A stretch of DNA of 10,348 nucleotides from DAISJD01 sp036821645. Its GTDB lineage: Bacteria; Pseudomonadota; Alphaproteobacteria; ATCC43930; CGMCC-115725. Positions 1-6,352 of this stretch are shown here, piece after piece. The first letter of the stretch is position 1. The number at the start of each line of letters is the position of its first letter. The stretch is taken from contig DAISJD010000110.1 of the NCBI GenBank assembly GCA_036821645.1, forward strand, positions 1 through 10,348. The letters are read 5' to 3'. The notes under the pieces were generated by a model, which worked only from the letters and a program-made list of their open reading frames with translations, was not told the origin of the DNA and did no database searches. A program made the position numbers and the translations under genes.

Positions 1-538
1 GCGGTGGGATCAGGGGGTCTTTTTTCGGCGGTTCGGGTTTCGGGCTCGGCGTCTCGACAGGCGGCGCGTCCGGTTTTGCCTCTTTCACCGGCTTTGGATT
101 TTTTTGCGTCGCTCGGGTAAAATCCGCCGCATTGATCAGTTTAACGGCAACCACCGCTTCGACCGGCGGTCGGCTCGTCAGGAAGTCGGGCAAGCCCAAC
201 AAGATCGCCAACAAGACGATCGTATGAACAATGCCCGATGCGACGAGACCAGGACGCAAGTCGTCCGATACAGGGACGGGCGGGGTCAGGCGATCTTCAG
301 GTGCTTGCAAGCCCGGACCGCACCCATGGGGCGGTACCGTGCGATAGCCTTTGGGAATGGCGGAGACGGCCCTATACGTATCGCAAACCTCAGCAACGGC
401 CCGTGCGGATGCCACCCCACGCGCACCCAGCCCCGAACCGCTGGTGCGGTCGTTCGACTGGGGATGCCCCTGTCCGAAACGCGGATGCGCCAAGCCGGAT
501 CGGTTCTGAGATGTCTCTGATTTAGACCGTTCCACCAT
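1..538 (-). CDS. tolA: TolA, envelope-spanning Tol-Pal protein (3' end beyond window)
   Basis: This is the N-terminal 179 codons of TolA, which links the TolQ-TolR inner-membrane motor to TolB and Pal and supports outer-membrane constriction at division. A single membrane anchor lies at about residues 99-116. It carries Ser101 and His105 in the SxxxH spacing that in E. coli TolA (S18/H22) contacts TolQ. After a short periplasmic stretch, a Lys/Pro/Glu-rich segment starts near residue 145, typical of the TolA domain II rod. The ATG lies 2 bp after the tolR stop with GGAAG 8 nt upstream, so this start is favoured. The anchor is preceded by about 98 residues rich in Gly, Ser, Pro and Arg, whereas E. 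coli TolA has only a dozen or so. No in-frame ATG lies closer to the anchor; a TTG at codon 94 exists but has no clear ribosome binding site. Identity is firm from the anchor and from tolQR; the true N-terminus is uncertain. Confidence 0.85.
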   Translation of the reverse strand, partial: MVERSKSETSQNRSGLAHPRFGQGHPQSNDRTSGSGLGARGVASARAVAEVCDTYRAVSAIPKGYRTVPPHGCGPGLQAPEDRLTPPVPVSDDLRPGLVASGIVHTIVLLAILLGLPDFLTSRPPVEAVVAVKLINAADFTRATQKNPKPVKEAKPDAPPVETPSPKPEPPKKDPLIPP

Positions 539-540
539 CG

Positions 541-1005
541 TCAGGGCTTCCGTGTGCCTCGAGCGCCGCCGCCATTGCCTTGCGGCAATTCGGCGACCAG
601 AGATACTTTGCTGAACCCGGCGGAACCGATCAACCCCATCACCTCCATCACGCGACCGTAATTAATCGATTTATCGCCGCGCACATAAATGACGGCCTCC
701 GGGTTATTATTGGTGATCGCCTGCAATTTGGCGACGAGGCTGTCAGCTTCGATCACGGTTTCTTGAATATAGATCTCACCCTTGCCGTTCAACGATACGA
801 CCAGCGGTTCCTTATTCTCATTGATGGCTGGTGCCTGGGTCTTGGGCAAATCGACCGGAACCCCAACGGTCAGCAGAGGAGCGGCCACCATGAACACGAT
901 CAGCAAGACCAACATCACGTCGACCATCGGCGTCACATTGATATCGGCCATCGGACGATAGGCACGCCTGCGTCCGCCGCCCCGTTCCATCACACCACCT
1001 GCCAT
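541..1005 (-). CDS. tolR: TolR, ExbD/TolR-family proton-channel subunit
   Basis: TolR (154 residues) is the small motor subunit that works with TolQ to convert the proton gradient into movement of TolA. The N-terminus is short and Arg-rich, followed by the family signature DINVTPMVDVMLVLLIVFMV at residues 21-40. Asp29 in this helix matches the essential proton-carrying Asp23 of E. coli TolR. A single membrane helix spans about residues 27-46, and the rest is the periplasmic domain, with a Gly-rich tail at the C-terminus. Length is usual for the family. The ATG is 6 bp after the tolQ stop, and tolA begins 2 bp downstream, so the three genes form one transcription and translation unit. I see nothing unusual in it. 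Confidence 0.97.
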   Translation of the reverse strand: MAGGVMERGGGRRRAYRPMADINVTPMVDVMLVLLIVFMVAAPLLTVGVPVDLPKTQAPAINENKEPLVVSLNGKGEIYIQETVIEADSLVAKLQAITNNNPEAVIYVRGDKSINYGRVMEVMGLIGSAGFSKVSLVAELPQGNGGGARGTRKP

Positions 1006-1011
1006 GATTGC

Positions 1012-1740
1012 TTACGCCTTTTCCTCAAGCTGCCGGGACAGGATCGCGCTGAATTCCCAGGTAAAATTTTCCAGTCGGTTGGCATAACGTCCAAGATCGG
1101 TACTGATCTTGTTATACGCGATCACGGCCGGGATTGCGGCGACGAGGCCCAAGGCTGTCGTGAACAGCGCCTCGGCAATGCCGGGGGCAACGACCGCAAG
1201 CGAGGTGTTCTTGCTGGAGGCGATAGACTCGAAACTATTCATGATGCCCCAAACCGTCCCAAACAAACCGACGAACGGTGCCGTCGATCCGACGGTCGCC
1301 AAAAAAATCATATAGCGTTCGATCCGTTCCATCTCGCGACCGACCGTCACGGTCATGACGCGTTCGATCCGTTCTTTCAGGCCCGCCTGTAGGCCATTTG
1401 TAATCAAGCCCTTCGAGGCGGAACGCCGCCATTCCAACATCGCCGATGAAAAAACGGCCGCCATCGGATCCGCAGGGCGGGTGCCGATCCGGTCGTACAA
1501 ATCGTCGATCGAACCGCCGGACCAGAAACTCTCTTCGAAAGCGTCGGCTTCCTGCGCCAGTCTTTTCAGTTTCAGACCCTTGTCAAAAATGATCCCCCAG
1601 GTCCAAAACGAGGCCCCCAACAAGATGATCATGACGGCTTTGATCACGAAGTCGGCTTGCAAGAACAAAGCCCACATCGAGAAAGAGGCGGCCGCTTGCT
1701 GACCACCCAAATTTACAGTGTCGACGACAGAGGCAGGCAT
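1012..1740 (-). CDS. tolQ: TolQ, ExbB/MotA-family proton-channel subunit
   Basis: TolQ (242 residues) is the polytopic inner-membrane part of the Tol-Pal motor. Three hydrophobic segments are visible at about residues 31-52, 143-168 and 190-210. The family motif with small residues and threonines lies in the second (GSTAPFVGLFGTVWGIM, 151-167) and the third contains the TTALGLVAAIPAVIAYN stretch (194-210). These two helices line the proton path together with TolR Asp29. A charged cytoplasmic loop connects helices 1 and 2. The ATG at 1740 lies inside the end of ybgC, giving a 28-bp overlap. No better start exists nearer the first helix, and the short Ala/Gly-rich N-terminus is normal for alphaproteobacterial TolQ. 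The order ybgC-tolQ-tolR-tolA is the classical tol cluster. Confidence 0.97.
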   Translation of the reverse strand: MPASVVDTVNLGGQQAAASFSMWALFLQADFVIKAVMIILLGASFWTWGIIFDKGLKLKRLAQEADAFEESFWSGGSIDDLYDRIGTRPADPMAAVFSSAMLEWRRSASKGLITNGLQAGLKERIERVMTVTVGREMERIERYMIFLATVGSTAPFVGLFGTVWGIMNSFESIASSKNTSLAVVAPGIAEALFTTALGLVAAIPAVIAYNKISTDLGRYANRLENFTWEFSAILSRQLEEKA

Positions 1741-2222
1741 GGGTCGATTTTACTTTCATCGGCTACGAGAAGAGGAACGAGCGCGGACCGCAATGCAGGC
1801 GGGGCCCGGCCCGGGCGGCCAGAGGCCGACAATAAAACGAGTTCTACGGTCAGTCGGGCCAATTCATCGCCGTCCCGACAAATTTTCTGCACGACTTGAA
1901 CACTGGCGGCCCGCAGCGCGTCAAGCCGGGTCTCGACGACCAAGGCTTCGTCAAGCCTAGCCGACTGACGAAAAAAAATGTCGATCCGGTGCACCACCCA
2001 CGTCAACCCGGCATCTCGGGCAAGACGCTCATGTTCCCAACCGATCAGGCGCAGAAATTCCGATCGGGCGCGCTCGGCAAATTTGAGATAATTCGCGTGA
2101 TAGACGATACCGCCCGCATCCGTATCTTCGTAATAGACCCGCAACGGGAAATAATGTTGTCCAGCCTCAATGACGCCGGAATGCGGCATGACGACGGCCG
2201 GTTTCGGGGCGCGCGGGTTCAT
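1713..2222 (-). CDS. ybgC: YbgC-type acyl-CoA thioesterase, Tol-Pal associated
   Basis: This is a 169-residue hot-dog-fold thioesterase of the YbgC/4-hydroxybenzoyl-CoA thioesterase family. Members hydrolyse acyl-CoA thioesters in the cytoplasm and are linked by position, and in E. coli by reported contacts with acyl carrier protein and phospholipid enzymes, to envelope lipid metabolism. The active-site motif YYEDTDAGGIVYHANY lies at residues 30-45; Asp35 corresponds to catalytic Asp18 of E. coli YbgC. The next helix (FAERARSEFLR) and the following strand region fit the family. The protein has about 20 extra residues ahead of the fold and a tail of about 25 residues whose codons overlap the start of tolQ. 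Its ATG shares four bases (ATGA) with the ruvB stop. The physiological substrate cannot be told from sequence. Confidence 0.95.
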   Translation of the reverse strand: MNPRAPKPAVVMPHSGVIEAGQHYFPLRVYYEDTDAGGIVYHANYLKFAERARSEFLRLIGWEHERLARDAGLTWVVHRIDIFFRQSARLDEALVVETRLDALRAASVQVVQKICRDGDELARLTVELVLLSASGRPGRAPPALRSALVPLLVADESKIDPCLPLSSTL

Positions 2223-3274
2223 ACTTCCTCCCCGCGCGGCATGGTCGCCAAAAGTTCCAGTTGCTGCATTTGCGCTGGCGGCGCTTCGAGACCGAGATGG
2301 CTAAAGGCCTGCGCGGTTAAAACGCGACCCCGCGGTGTCCGCATCAAGAAACCTTGCTGGATGAGATAAGGTTCGATCACATCCTCGATCACATCCCGTT
2401 GTTCGGACAAGACCGCCGCCATCGTTTCAACGCCCACGGGACCGCCGTGATAATGTTCGCCGATCGCCCTGAGGTAGCGTCGATCCATGGCATCAAGCCC
2501 ACGCCAATCCACTTCCAACCGATTGAGGGCGCGATCCGCCGCCGCCGCATCGACCAAGGCCGTCCCGGCCACGGCCGCAAAATCGCGCACCCGGCGCAGC
2601 AATCGCCCTGCCACACGGGGGGTGCCGCGCGATCGTTTGGCAATTTCGGCCGCCCCCTCGGGAGCCAGGGCGAAATTCAACAAGCCCGCCGCCCGCGTGA
2701 TGATCAATTGCAATTCCGCCGGTTCGTAGAAAACGAGATTGAGCGGAATCCCGAACCGTTCGCGCAAGGGGCGCGTGATCAACCCGGACCGGGTCGTCGC
2801 CCCGACTAAGGTAAAGGGCGGCAGATCAATCCGGATGGAGCGGGCCGCCGGTCCTTCGCCGATGATCAGATCAAGATGGAAATCTTCCATAGCCGGATAG
2901 AGGATTTCCTCGACATTGGGCATCAGCCGGTGGATTTCATCGATAAACAGCACATCTTTGGGCTGTAAATTGGTCAGCAGGGCGGCAAGATCGCCGGCGC
3001 GCTGAATGACGGGTCCCGATGTTGCCCGAAAACCCACCCCCATTTCGCGGGCCACGATCTGGGCCAGAGTCGTTTTACCGAGACCTGGTGGGCCGAAAAA
3101 CAGCACATGGTCGAGTGCCTCGTCCCGCCCGCGGGCCGCTTGGACGAAAATGCGCAGATTTTCCCGCACCTGGCGTTGGCCGACGAAATCATCGAGCGAC
3201 AACGGCCGCAGCGCCACATCGGGTGCATCGTCAGGCTGTTCCGCCCCGTCTAGCATGCGGGCAAGCTCGCTCAT
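2219..3274 (-). CDS. ruvB: RuvB, Holliday-junction branch-migration ATPase
   Basis: RuvB (351 residues) is the hexameric AAA+ motor that drives branch migration of Holliday junctions with RuvA. Visible in order are the N-terminal segment with RPLSLDDFVGQ (23-33), Walker A GPPGLGKT (61-68), Walker B VLFIDEIHR (108-116), sensor 1 LVGATTRSG (156-164), the PLRERFG segment with the arginine finger (169-175), and sensor 2 in RGTPRVAGRLLRRVRDFA. The C-terminal winged-helix domain ends with the family motif PRGRVLTAQAF. Length is slightly above the usual 330-350 because of a short acidic N-terminal extension and a tail of about 25 residues. Its ATG overlaps the ruvA stop by four bases and its stop overlaps the ybgC start by four. 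All catalytic residues are intact. Confidence 0.98.
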   Translation of the reverse strand: MSELARMLDGAEQPDDAPDVALRPLSLDDFVGQRQVRENLRIFVQAARGRDEALDHVLFFGPPGLGKTTLAQIVAREMGVGFRATSGPVIQRAGDLAALLTNLQPKDVLFIDEIHRLMPNVEEILYPAMEDFHLDLIIGEGPAARSIRIDLPPFTLVGATTRSGLITRPLRERFGIPLNLVFYEPAELQLIITRAAGLLNFALAPEGAAEIAKRSRGTPRVAGRLLRRVRDFAAVAGTALVDAAAADRALNRLEVDWRGLDAMDRRYLRAIGEHYHGGPVGVETMAAVLSEQRDVIEDVIEPYLIQQGFLMRTPRGRVLTAQAFSHLGLEAPPAQMQQLELLATMPRGEEV

Positions 3275-3921
3275 GCCGCAATTTCCTTGAGGCCGAGCCG
3301 GATCAGCGTCGCGACATCCGCCTCATCGCCCAGGGTGCGAGCAACCACCGATACGGCCGTCATCGCCTCGCCCCGGCGATAGCCGAGATTGATCAGGGCC
3401 GAAACCGCATCCTCGATCAAAGACGCAGACCCCATGGCCCGACCGCCACCATCGCCCAGAGGTGCCGATACACGCGCGGCGACCGCAACACCCCCGCCAG
3501 AAAGCCCACCGCCAAAGGCCGCCGCCTTATCCTTCAATTCCGTCACGAGGCGGGCGGCGAGTTTCGGGCCGACCCCATCGGCGCGGGTCAATAGCCCCTT
3601 ATCCTGTGCCAAAATCGCCTGGGCCAAACGCTGCGGGGTGAAAACCGACAAAATGGCCAGGGCAACTTTGCCGCCGACACCTTGGACATTGGTCAAGAAT
3701 CGAAACCAATCCCGCTCGTCCCGCGAAACGAAACCGTAATAGATCACGGCATCTTCGCGAATATGAGTCTCGATCAAGAGGGTCGCGATCCCAGTGCCGA
3801 ACGGCAAAGCCGTGCGGGTACCGTTCGACACCAGGACGGGATAGCCAACCCCCCCGACATCGACCAGTATGCCGTCGGCCCCCTGATCTTCGAGCTGTCC
3901 CCTGAGCCGCGCGATCAACAT
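3271..3921 (-). CDS. ruvA: RuvA, Holliday-junction recognition protein
   Basis: RuvA (216 residues) binds the four-way junction as a tetramer and loads RuvB. Domain I is the OB fold at about residues 1-64, starting with the typical MLIARLRGQL. Domain II contains two helix-hairpin-helix motifs, NVQGVGGKVALAIL (near 79-92) and ADGVGPKLAARLVTEL (near 113-128). A Gly/Ala-rich flexible linker follows (about 135-165), then the small C-terminal domain III that contacts RuvB (ALINLGYRRGEA onward). The frame is open for 21 more codons upstream, but every RuvA begins at MLIxxLxG, so I chose the ATG at 3921. That start overlaps the end of ruvC by 7 bp and agrees with the packing of the neighbouring genes. 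Confidence 0.97.
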   Translation of the reverse strand: MLIARLRGQLEDQGADGILVDVGGVGYPVLVSNGTRTALPFGTGIATLLIETHIREDAVIYYGFVSRDERDWFRFLTNVQGVGGKVALAILSVFTPQRLAQAILAQDKGLLTRADGVGPKLAARLVTELKDKAAAFGGGLSGGGVAVAARVSAPLGDGGGRAMGSASLIEDAVSALINLGYRRGEAMTAVSVVARTLGDEADVATLIRLGLKEIAA

Positions 3922-4454
3922 GATGCCCCCCGTGCGGCAAGGCGGGCCGTCAACGCGTTGATCCCACGATGATGGGCATGACAAATGGCAACGGCCAGCG
4001 CATCGGCGGCGTCGGCCTCGGTGGTGAGGGCGCCCGGCAACAGGCGGCGAACCATCATTTGCACTTGGGCTTTATCGGCATGGCCGACACCGACAACGGA
4101 TTTTTTAACCAGATTCGGGGCATATTCGGCAACCACAAGCCCCCGTTTGGCCGGTGCCAGCAAAACGACCCCGCGCGCCATACCGAGTTTCAAGGTCGAA
4201 GACGGGTTTTTATTGACGAAGGTTTCTTCCACCGCCGCCTCATCGGGCAGCCATGTTTCCATCAACTGCGCCAGTGCTGCATCGAGCGCTACCAACCGTT
4301 CGGCCAAACTCTGCCCCGCGTCGGTTGCGATCACGCCGTCGGCGACATAGCGTAAGTGCTGCCCGGCCTGATCGATCACGCCCCACCCCGTCCGGCGCAA
4401 TCCCGGATCAAGGCCGATCAGGCGGTGATGATGAGACCGGGGGGCCATCGACAT
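3915..4454 (-). CDS. ruvC: RuvC, Holliday-junction resolvase
   Basis: RuvC (179 residues) is the dimeric RNase H-fold endonuclease that resolves Holliday junctions by symmetric nicking. The four metal-binding acidic residues are all present: Asp16 in IGLDPGLRRTGWGV, Glu76 in AVEETFVNKNPSSTLKLG, and Asp148 and Asp151 in EADAADALAVAICHAHH. These correspond to D7, E66, D138 and D141 of E. coli RuvC. The N-terminus has about ten extra residues with three consecutive histidines ahead of the first strand; a second Met at residue 3 is an alternative start. The ATG shares one base with the yebC stop (TAATG), and the gene is followed by ruvA and ruvB, so the complete RuvABC pathway is in one run. Length is normal. 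Confidence 0.98.
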   Translation of the reverse strand: MSMAPRSHHHRLIGLDPGLRRTGWGVIDQAGQHLRYVADGVIATDAGQSLAERLVALDAALAQLMETWLPDEAAVEETFVNKNPSSTLKLGMARGVVLLAPAKRGLVVAEYAPNLVKKSVVGVGHADKAQVQMMVRRLLPGALTTEADAADALAVAICHAHHRGINALTARLAARGASC

Positions 4455-5206
4455 TACCCTTCGAGTTTCGCCAGCACGTCTTCGGCAATGTCGAAATTGC
4501 CGTAGACCGTCTGTACGTCGTCGAGATCTTCCAGTTGATCGACGAGTTTGAACAGGCTTTCGGCAAGATCCAACGTCCCGACCGGGACCATGACCTGGGG
4601 CCGCCAGATCAGTTTGGCCGATAGAGCCGTCCCAAAACGGGCCTCAAGCGCGTCGCGCACATGCGAAAGATCGTCGACCGCACACAGAACCTGATGCTCG
4701 TCTTCGCCGGATTCGACATCCTCGGCCCCGGCTTCGATCGCCGCCTCCACCATCGGATCGGCCCCCGCCACGGCGGCCGGATATGTCACGGCCCCCATAC
4801 GACTGAATTGGAAACTGACCGAATTGGTTTCGCCGAGACTGCCGCCCGCCTTGGTGAAGGCCGTGCGCACATCGCTGGCCGTGCGGTTGCGATTGTCGGT
4901 CAAAGCTTCGACGATCATCGCAACCCCGCCGGGCCCATAGCCCTCATAGCGGACTTCTTCGTAATGATCGCCCTCGTCGCCCCCGGCACCGCGCCGGATT
5001 GCCCGATCCATCGTATCCTTCGGCAGATTCGACTGGCGCGCAGCACTGATCGCCGCCCGCAAGCGCGGGTTGGCCGCAGGATCGGGCAATCCCGATCGGG
5101 CGGCCACGGTCAGTTCACGAATGAGTTTCGTGAAAATCTTTGCGCGCTTTTTATCCTGCGCACCCTTACGGTGCATGATGTTCTTAAACTGGGAATGGCC
5201 AGCCAT
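4454..5206 (-). CDS. yebC: YebC/PmpR (TACO1) family protein
   Basis: This is a full-length YebC-family protein (250 residues). The family start MAGHSQFKNIMHRKGAQD is intact, followed by KKRAKIFTKLIRELTVAA and the conserved NPRLRAAISAARQSNLPKDT segment. Further family blocks are YEEVRYEGYGPGGVAMIVE (82-100), TDNRNRTASDVR (102-113) and the KAGGSLGETNSVSFQF stretch (118-133). YebC proteins have been described as DNA-binding regulators (PmpR) and, for the mitochondrial homologue TACO1 and some bacterial members, as translation factors that help ribosomes through proline-rich stretches. Which role applies here is not visible. Its position directly ahead of ruvC is the common proteobacterial arrangement, and its stop overlaps the ruvC start by one base. 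The Shine-Dalgarno sequence before the ATG is weak (CGAGAT about 9 nt upstream). Confidence 0.96.
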   Translation of the reverse strand: MAGHSQFKNIMHRKGAQDKKRAKIFTKLIRELTVAARSGLPDPAANPRLRAAISAARQSNLPKDTMDRAIRRGAGGDEGDHYEEVRYEGYGPGGVAMIVEALTDNRNRTASDVRTAFTKAGGSLGETNSVSFQFSRMGAVTYPAAVAGADPMVEAAIEAGAEDVESGEDEHQVLCAVDDLSHVRDALEARFGTALSAKLIWRPQVMVPVGTLDLAESLFKLVDQLEDLDDVQTVYGNFDIAEDVLAKLEG

Positions 5207-5243
5207 CGGTCTGATCTCGGTCCAAAATGCTTAAAGAGAGAGG

Positions 5244-5254
5244 GTGATTATCAC
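5244..5254 (-). promoter_or_regulatory. 11-bp dyad GTGATTATCAC over a possible yebC -10 box
   Basis: A perfect dyad (GTGAT-T-ATCAC) lies 38 bp ahead of the yebC start. On the minus strand it contains TGTGATAAT, which reads as an extended -10 element (TG-n-GATAAT). I see no good -35 box at 17 bp, which fits an extended -10 promoter but is not proof. If real, it would give yebC-ruvCAB-tol a second promoter, with a site of operator size over the -10. Confidence 0.35.
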
Positions 5255-5263
5255 AAAACCCCT

Positions 5264-5300
5264 GCACGCCACAGCCCATAGATACGGGTTGTAGCCGTGC
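5264..5300 (-). repeat. 37-nt imperfect hairpin between the ymdB-like gene and yebC
   Basis: On the minus strand the arms pair as GCACG, one bulged G, CTACA (one G-U pair), one A/C mismatch and CCC, with an 8-nt loop GTATCTAT. That is 13 base pairs in total. The sequence after it on the minus strand is AGGGGTTTTGTG, with only four T, so it is at most a weak intrinsic terminator for the ymdB-like gene. It may instead be an mRNA structure (attenuator or processing site) in a ymdB-yebC read-through transcript. It lies right beside the possible yebC -10 element. Confidence 0.5.
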
Positions 5301-5402
5301 AATATGGCGGGAGTTTGTCTCTCGTCGGGTTTTTTGCAGATGCACAAGCGGTTTTTGCCGATTTTCCAGCATAAATTCCCATCCGGCATCAACGGGTTGC
5401 CC

Positions 5403-6245
5403 CTAAGACCCCGCCGCCGCGAAGGGCGGTGCCCAGTGCGGCCATGCTTGTTGGAGACGCCCGCCGACACGGATCGGATCAATCCGAGAGGCAAGCCCCG
5501 TCCGATCGTCGATGTCCACAACGACCCCGCATAAGGTGGCTGGTCCCTCGGCCGGGACCAGCCGTTCGCCGGGCATTTTGCGCACGAATCGCAAGACCGC
5601 CGATTCTTTCTGCATGCCGATCACGGAATCATAATCCCCGCACATGCCCGCATCGCTTTGATACGCGGTCCCTTTGGTCAAAATTTGCGCATCGGCGGTC
5701 GGAACGTGGGAATGGGTACCGACCACGAGAGAAACCCTTCCGTCCAGGAAATGACCCATCGCCATTTTCTCGCTCGTCGCTTCGCCATGCATATCCACGA
5801 TGATGGCGGCGGCCTGCTGGCCCAGCGTGCGGGTCGACAATTCTTTTTCAATGACCGCAAACGGATCGTCGAGCGCATCCATGAACAGACGCAGCATCAG
5901 ATTGACCACCAGAATCCGACGACCATCGGCCACTTGATAGAGCTTGGCCCCGCGTCCAGGAGTTCCTTGGGGAAAATTTGCCGGCCGCAGGAGGTGGGGA
6001 TCCTGATCGATCGTCCCGATCACCTCGCGCTGATCCCAAATATGATTGCCGGTCGTCACCACATCGACGCCTGCCTCATAGAAGGTGCGACATATTTTTT
6101 CAGTGATTCCAAAGCCGCCAGCCGCGTTCTCGCCATTCACCACGCAAAAATCGATCCCGAGCAAAGACCGGATCTGCGGCAGCATCGCCGTCACGGCATC
6201 GCGCCCCGATCGACCCAAAACATCCCCTAAAAACAACACCCGCAT
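5403..6245 (-). CDS. YmdB-like (TIGR00282) metallophosphoesterase
   Basis: This is a 280-residue calcineurin-like metallophosphoesterase of the YmdB/DR1281 group. The metal-ligand motifs are all visible, numbered from the ATG at 6245: GDVLGRSGR with Asp8, NGENAAGGFGIT with Glu39 and Asn40, TTGNHIWDQ with Asn67 and His68, DMHGEATSEK with His153, and GTHSHVPTAD with His178 and His180. Bacillus subtilis YmdB hydrolyses cyclic nucleotides in vitro and affects biofilm and motility choices; the role in alphaproteobacteria is less clear. The frame is open two codons further to a TTG at 6251, but the ATG gives the family start MRVLFLGDV, and AGGGG lies 10 nt upstream. The gene precedes yebC, as in many alphaproteobacteria, and has its own strong-looking promoter 37 nt upstream. 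Confidence 0.93.
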   Translation of the reverse strand: MRVLFLGDVLGRSGRDAVTAMLPQIRSLLGIDFCVVNGENAAGGFGITEKICRTFYEAGVDVVTTGNHIWDQREVIGTIDQDPHLLRPANFPQGTPGRGAKLYQVADGRRILVVNLMLRLFMDALDDPFAVIEKELSTRTLGQQAAAIIVDMHGEATSEKMAMGHFLDGRVSLVVGTHSHVPTADAQILTKGTAYQSDAGMCGDYDSVIGMQKESAVLRFVRKMPGERLVPAEGPATLCGVVVDIDDRTGLASRIDPIRVGGRLQQAWPHWAPPFAAAGS

Positions 6246-6288
6246 CGTCAAAAAACCCCTGAACCAAGCGCATTATCCCATTTTGGCG

Positions 6289-6316
6289 ATTATAGACTCG
6301 AACGAAACAGGATCAA
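6289..6316 (-). promoter_or_regulatory. Sigma-70-type promoter of the ymdB-like gene
   Basis: On the minus strand there is a -35 box TTGATC, a 16-bp spacer and a perfect -10 box TATAAT. The -10 box ends 43 bp before the ATG at 6245, giving a leader of about 37 nt. It falls in the 107-bp gap after the TAXI gene. This is the best promoter candidate in the window and probably starts the ymdB-yebC-ruvCAB-ybgC-tol transcript. Confidence 0.7.
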
Positions 6317-6352
6317 GCGGCCTCGACAAGGATCTTCCCGTGACCGAAACGC

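Noticed and set aside
104..520. Open plus-strand frame of 138 codons at the left edge
   Set aside because: It is antisense to tolA, its protein is Arg/Gln-rich without any recognisable fold, and the minus frame carries the TolA anchor motif.
580..1392. Long plus-strand frame of 270 codons opposite tolR and tolQ
   Set aside because: The His/Asp/Arg-rich product is typical of the complement of a GC-rich gene; the opposite strand holds two clear conserved proteins.
3922..3984. Upstream extension of ruvA by 21 codons
   Set aside because: RuvA always begins at the OB-fold strand MLIxxLxG, and the extension would lie within the conserved end of ruvC.
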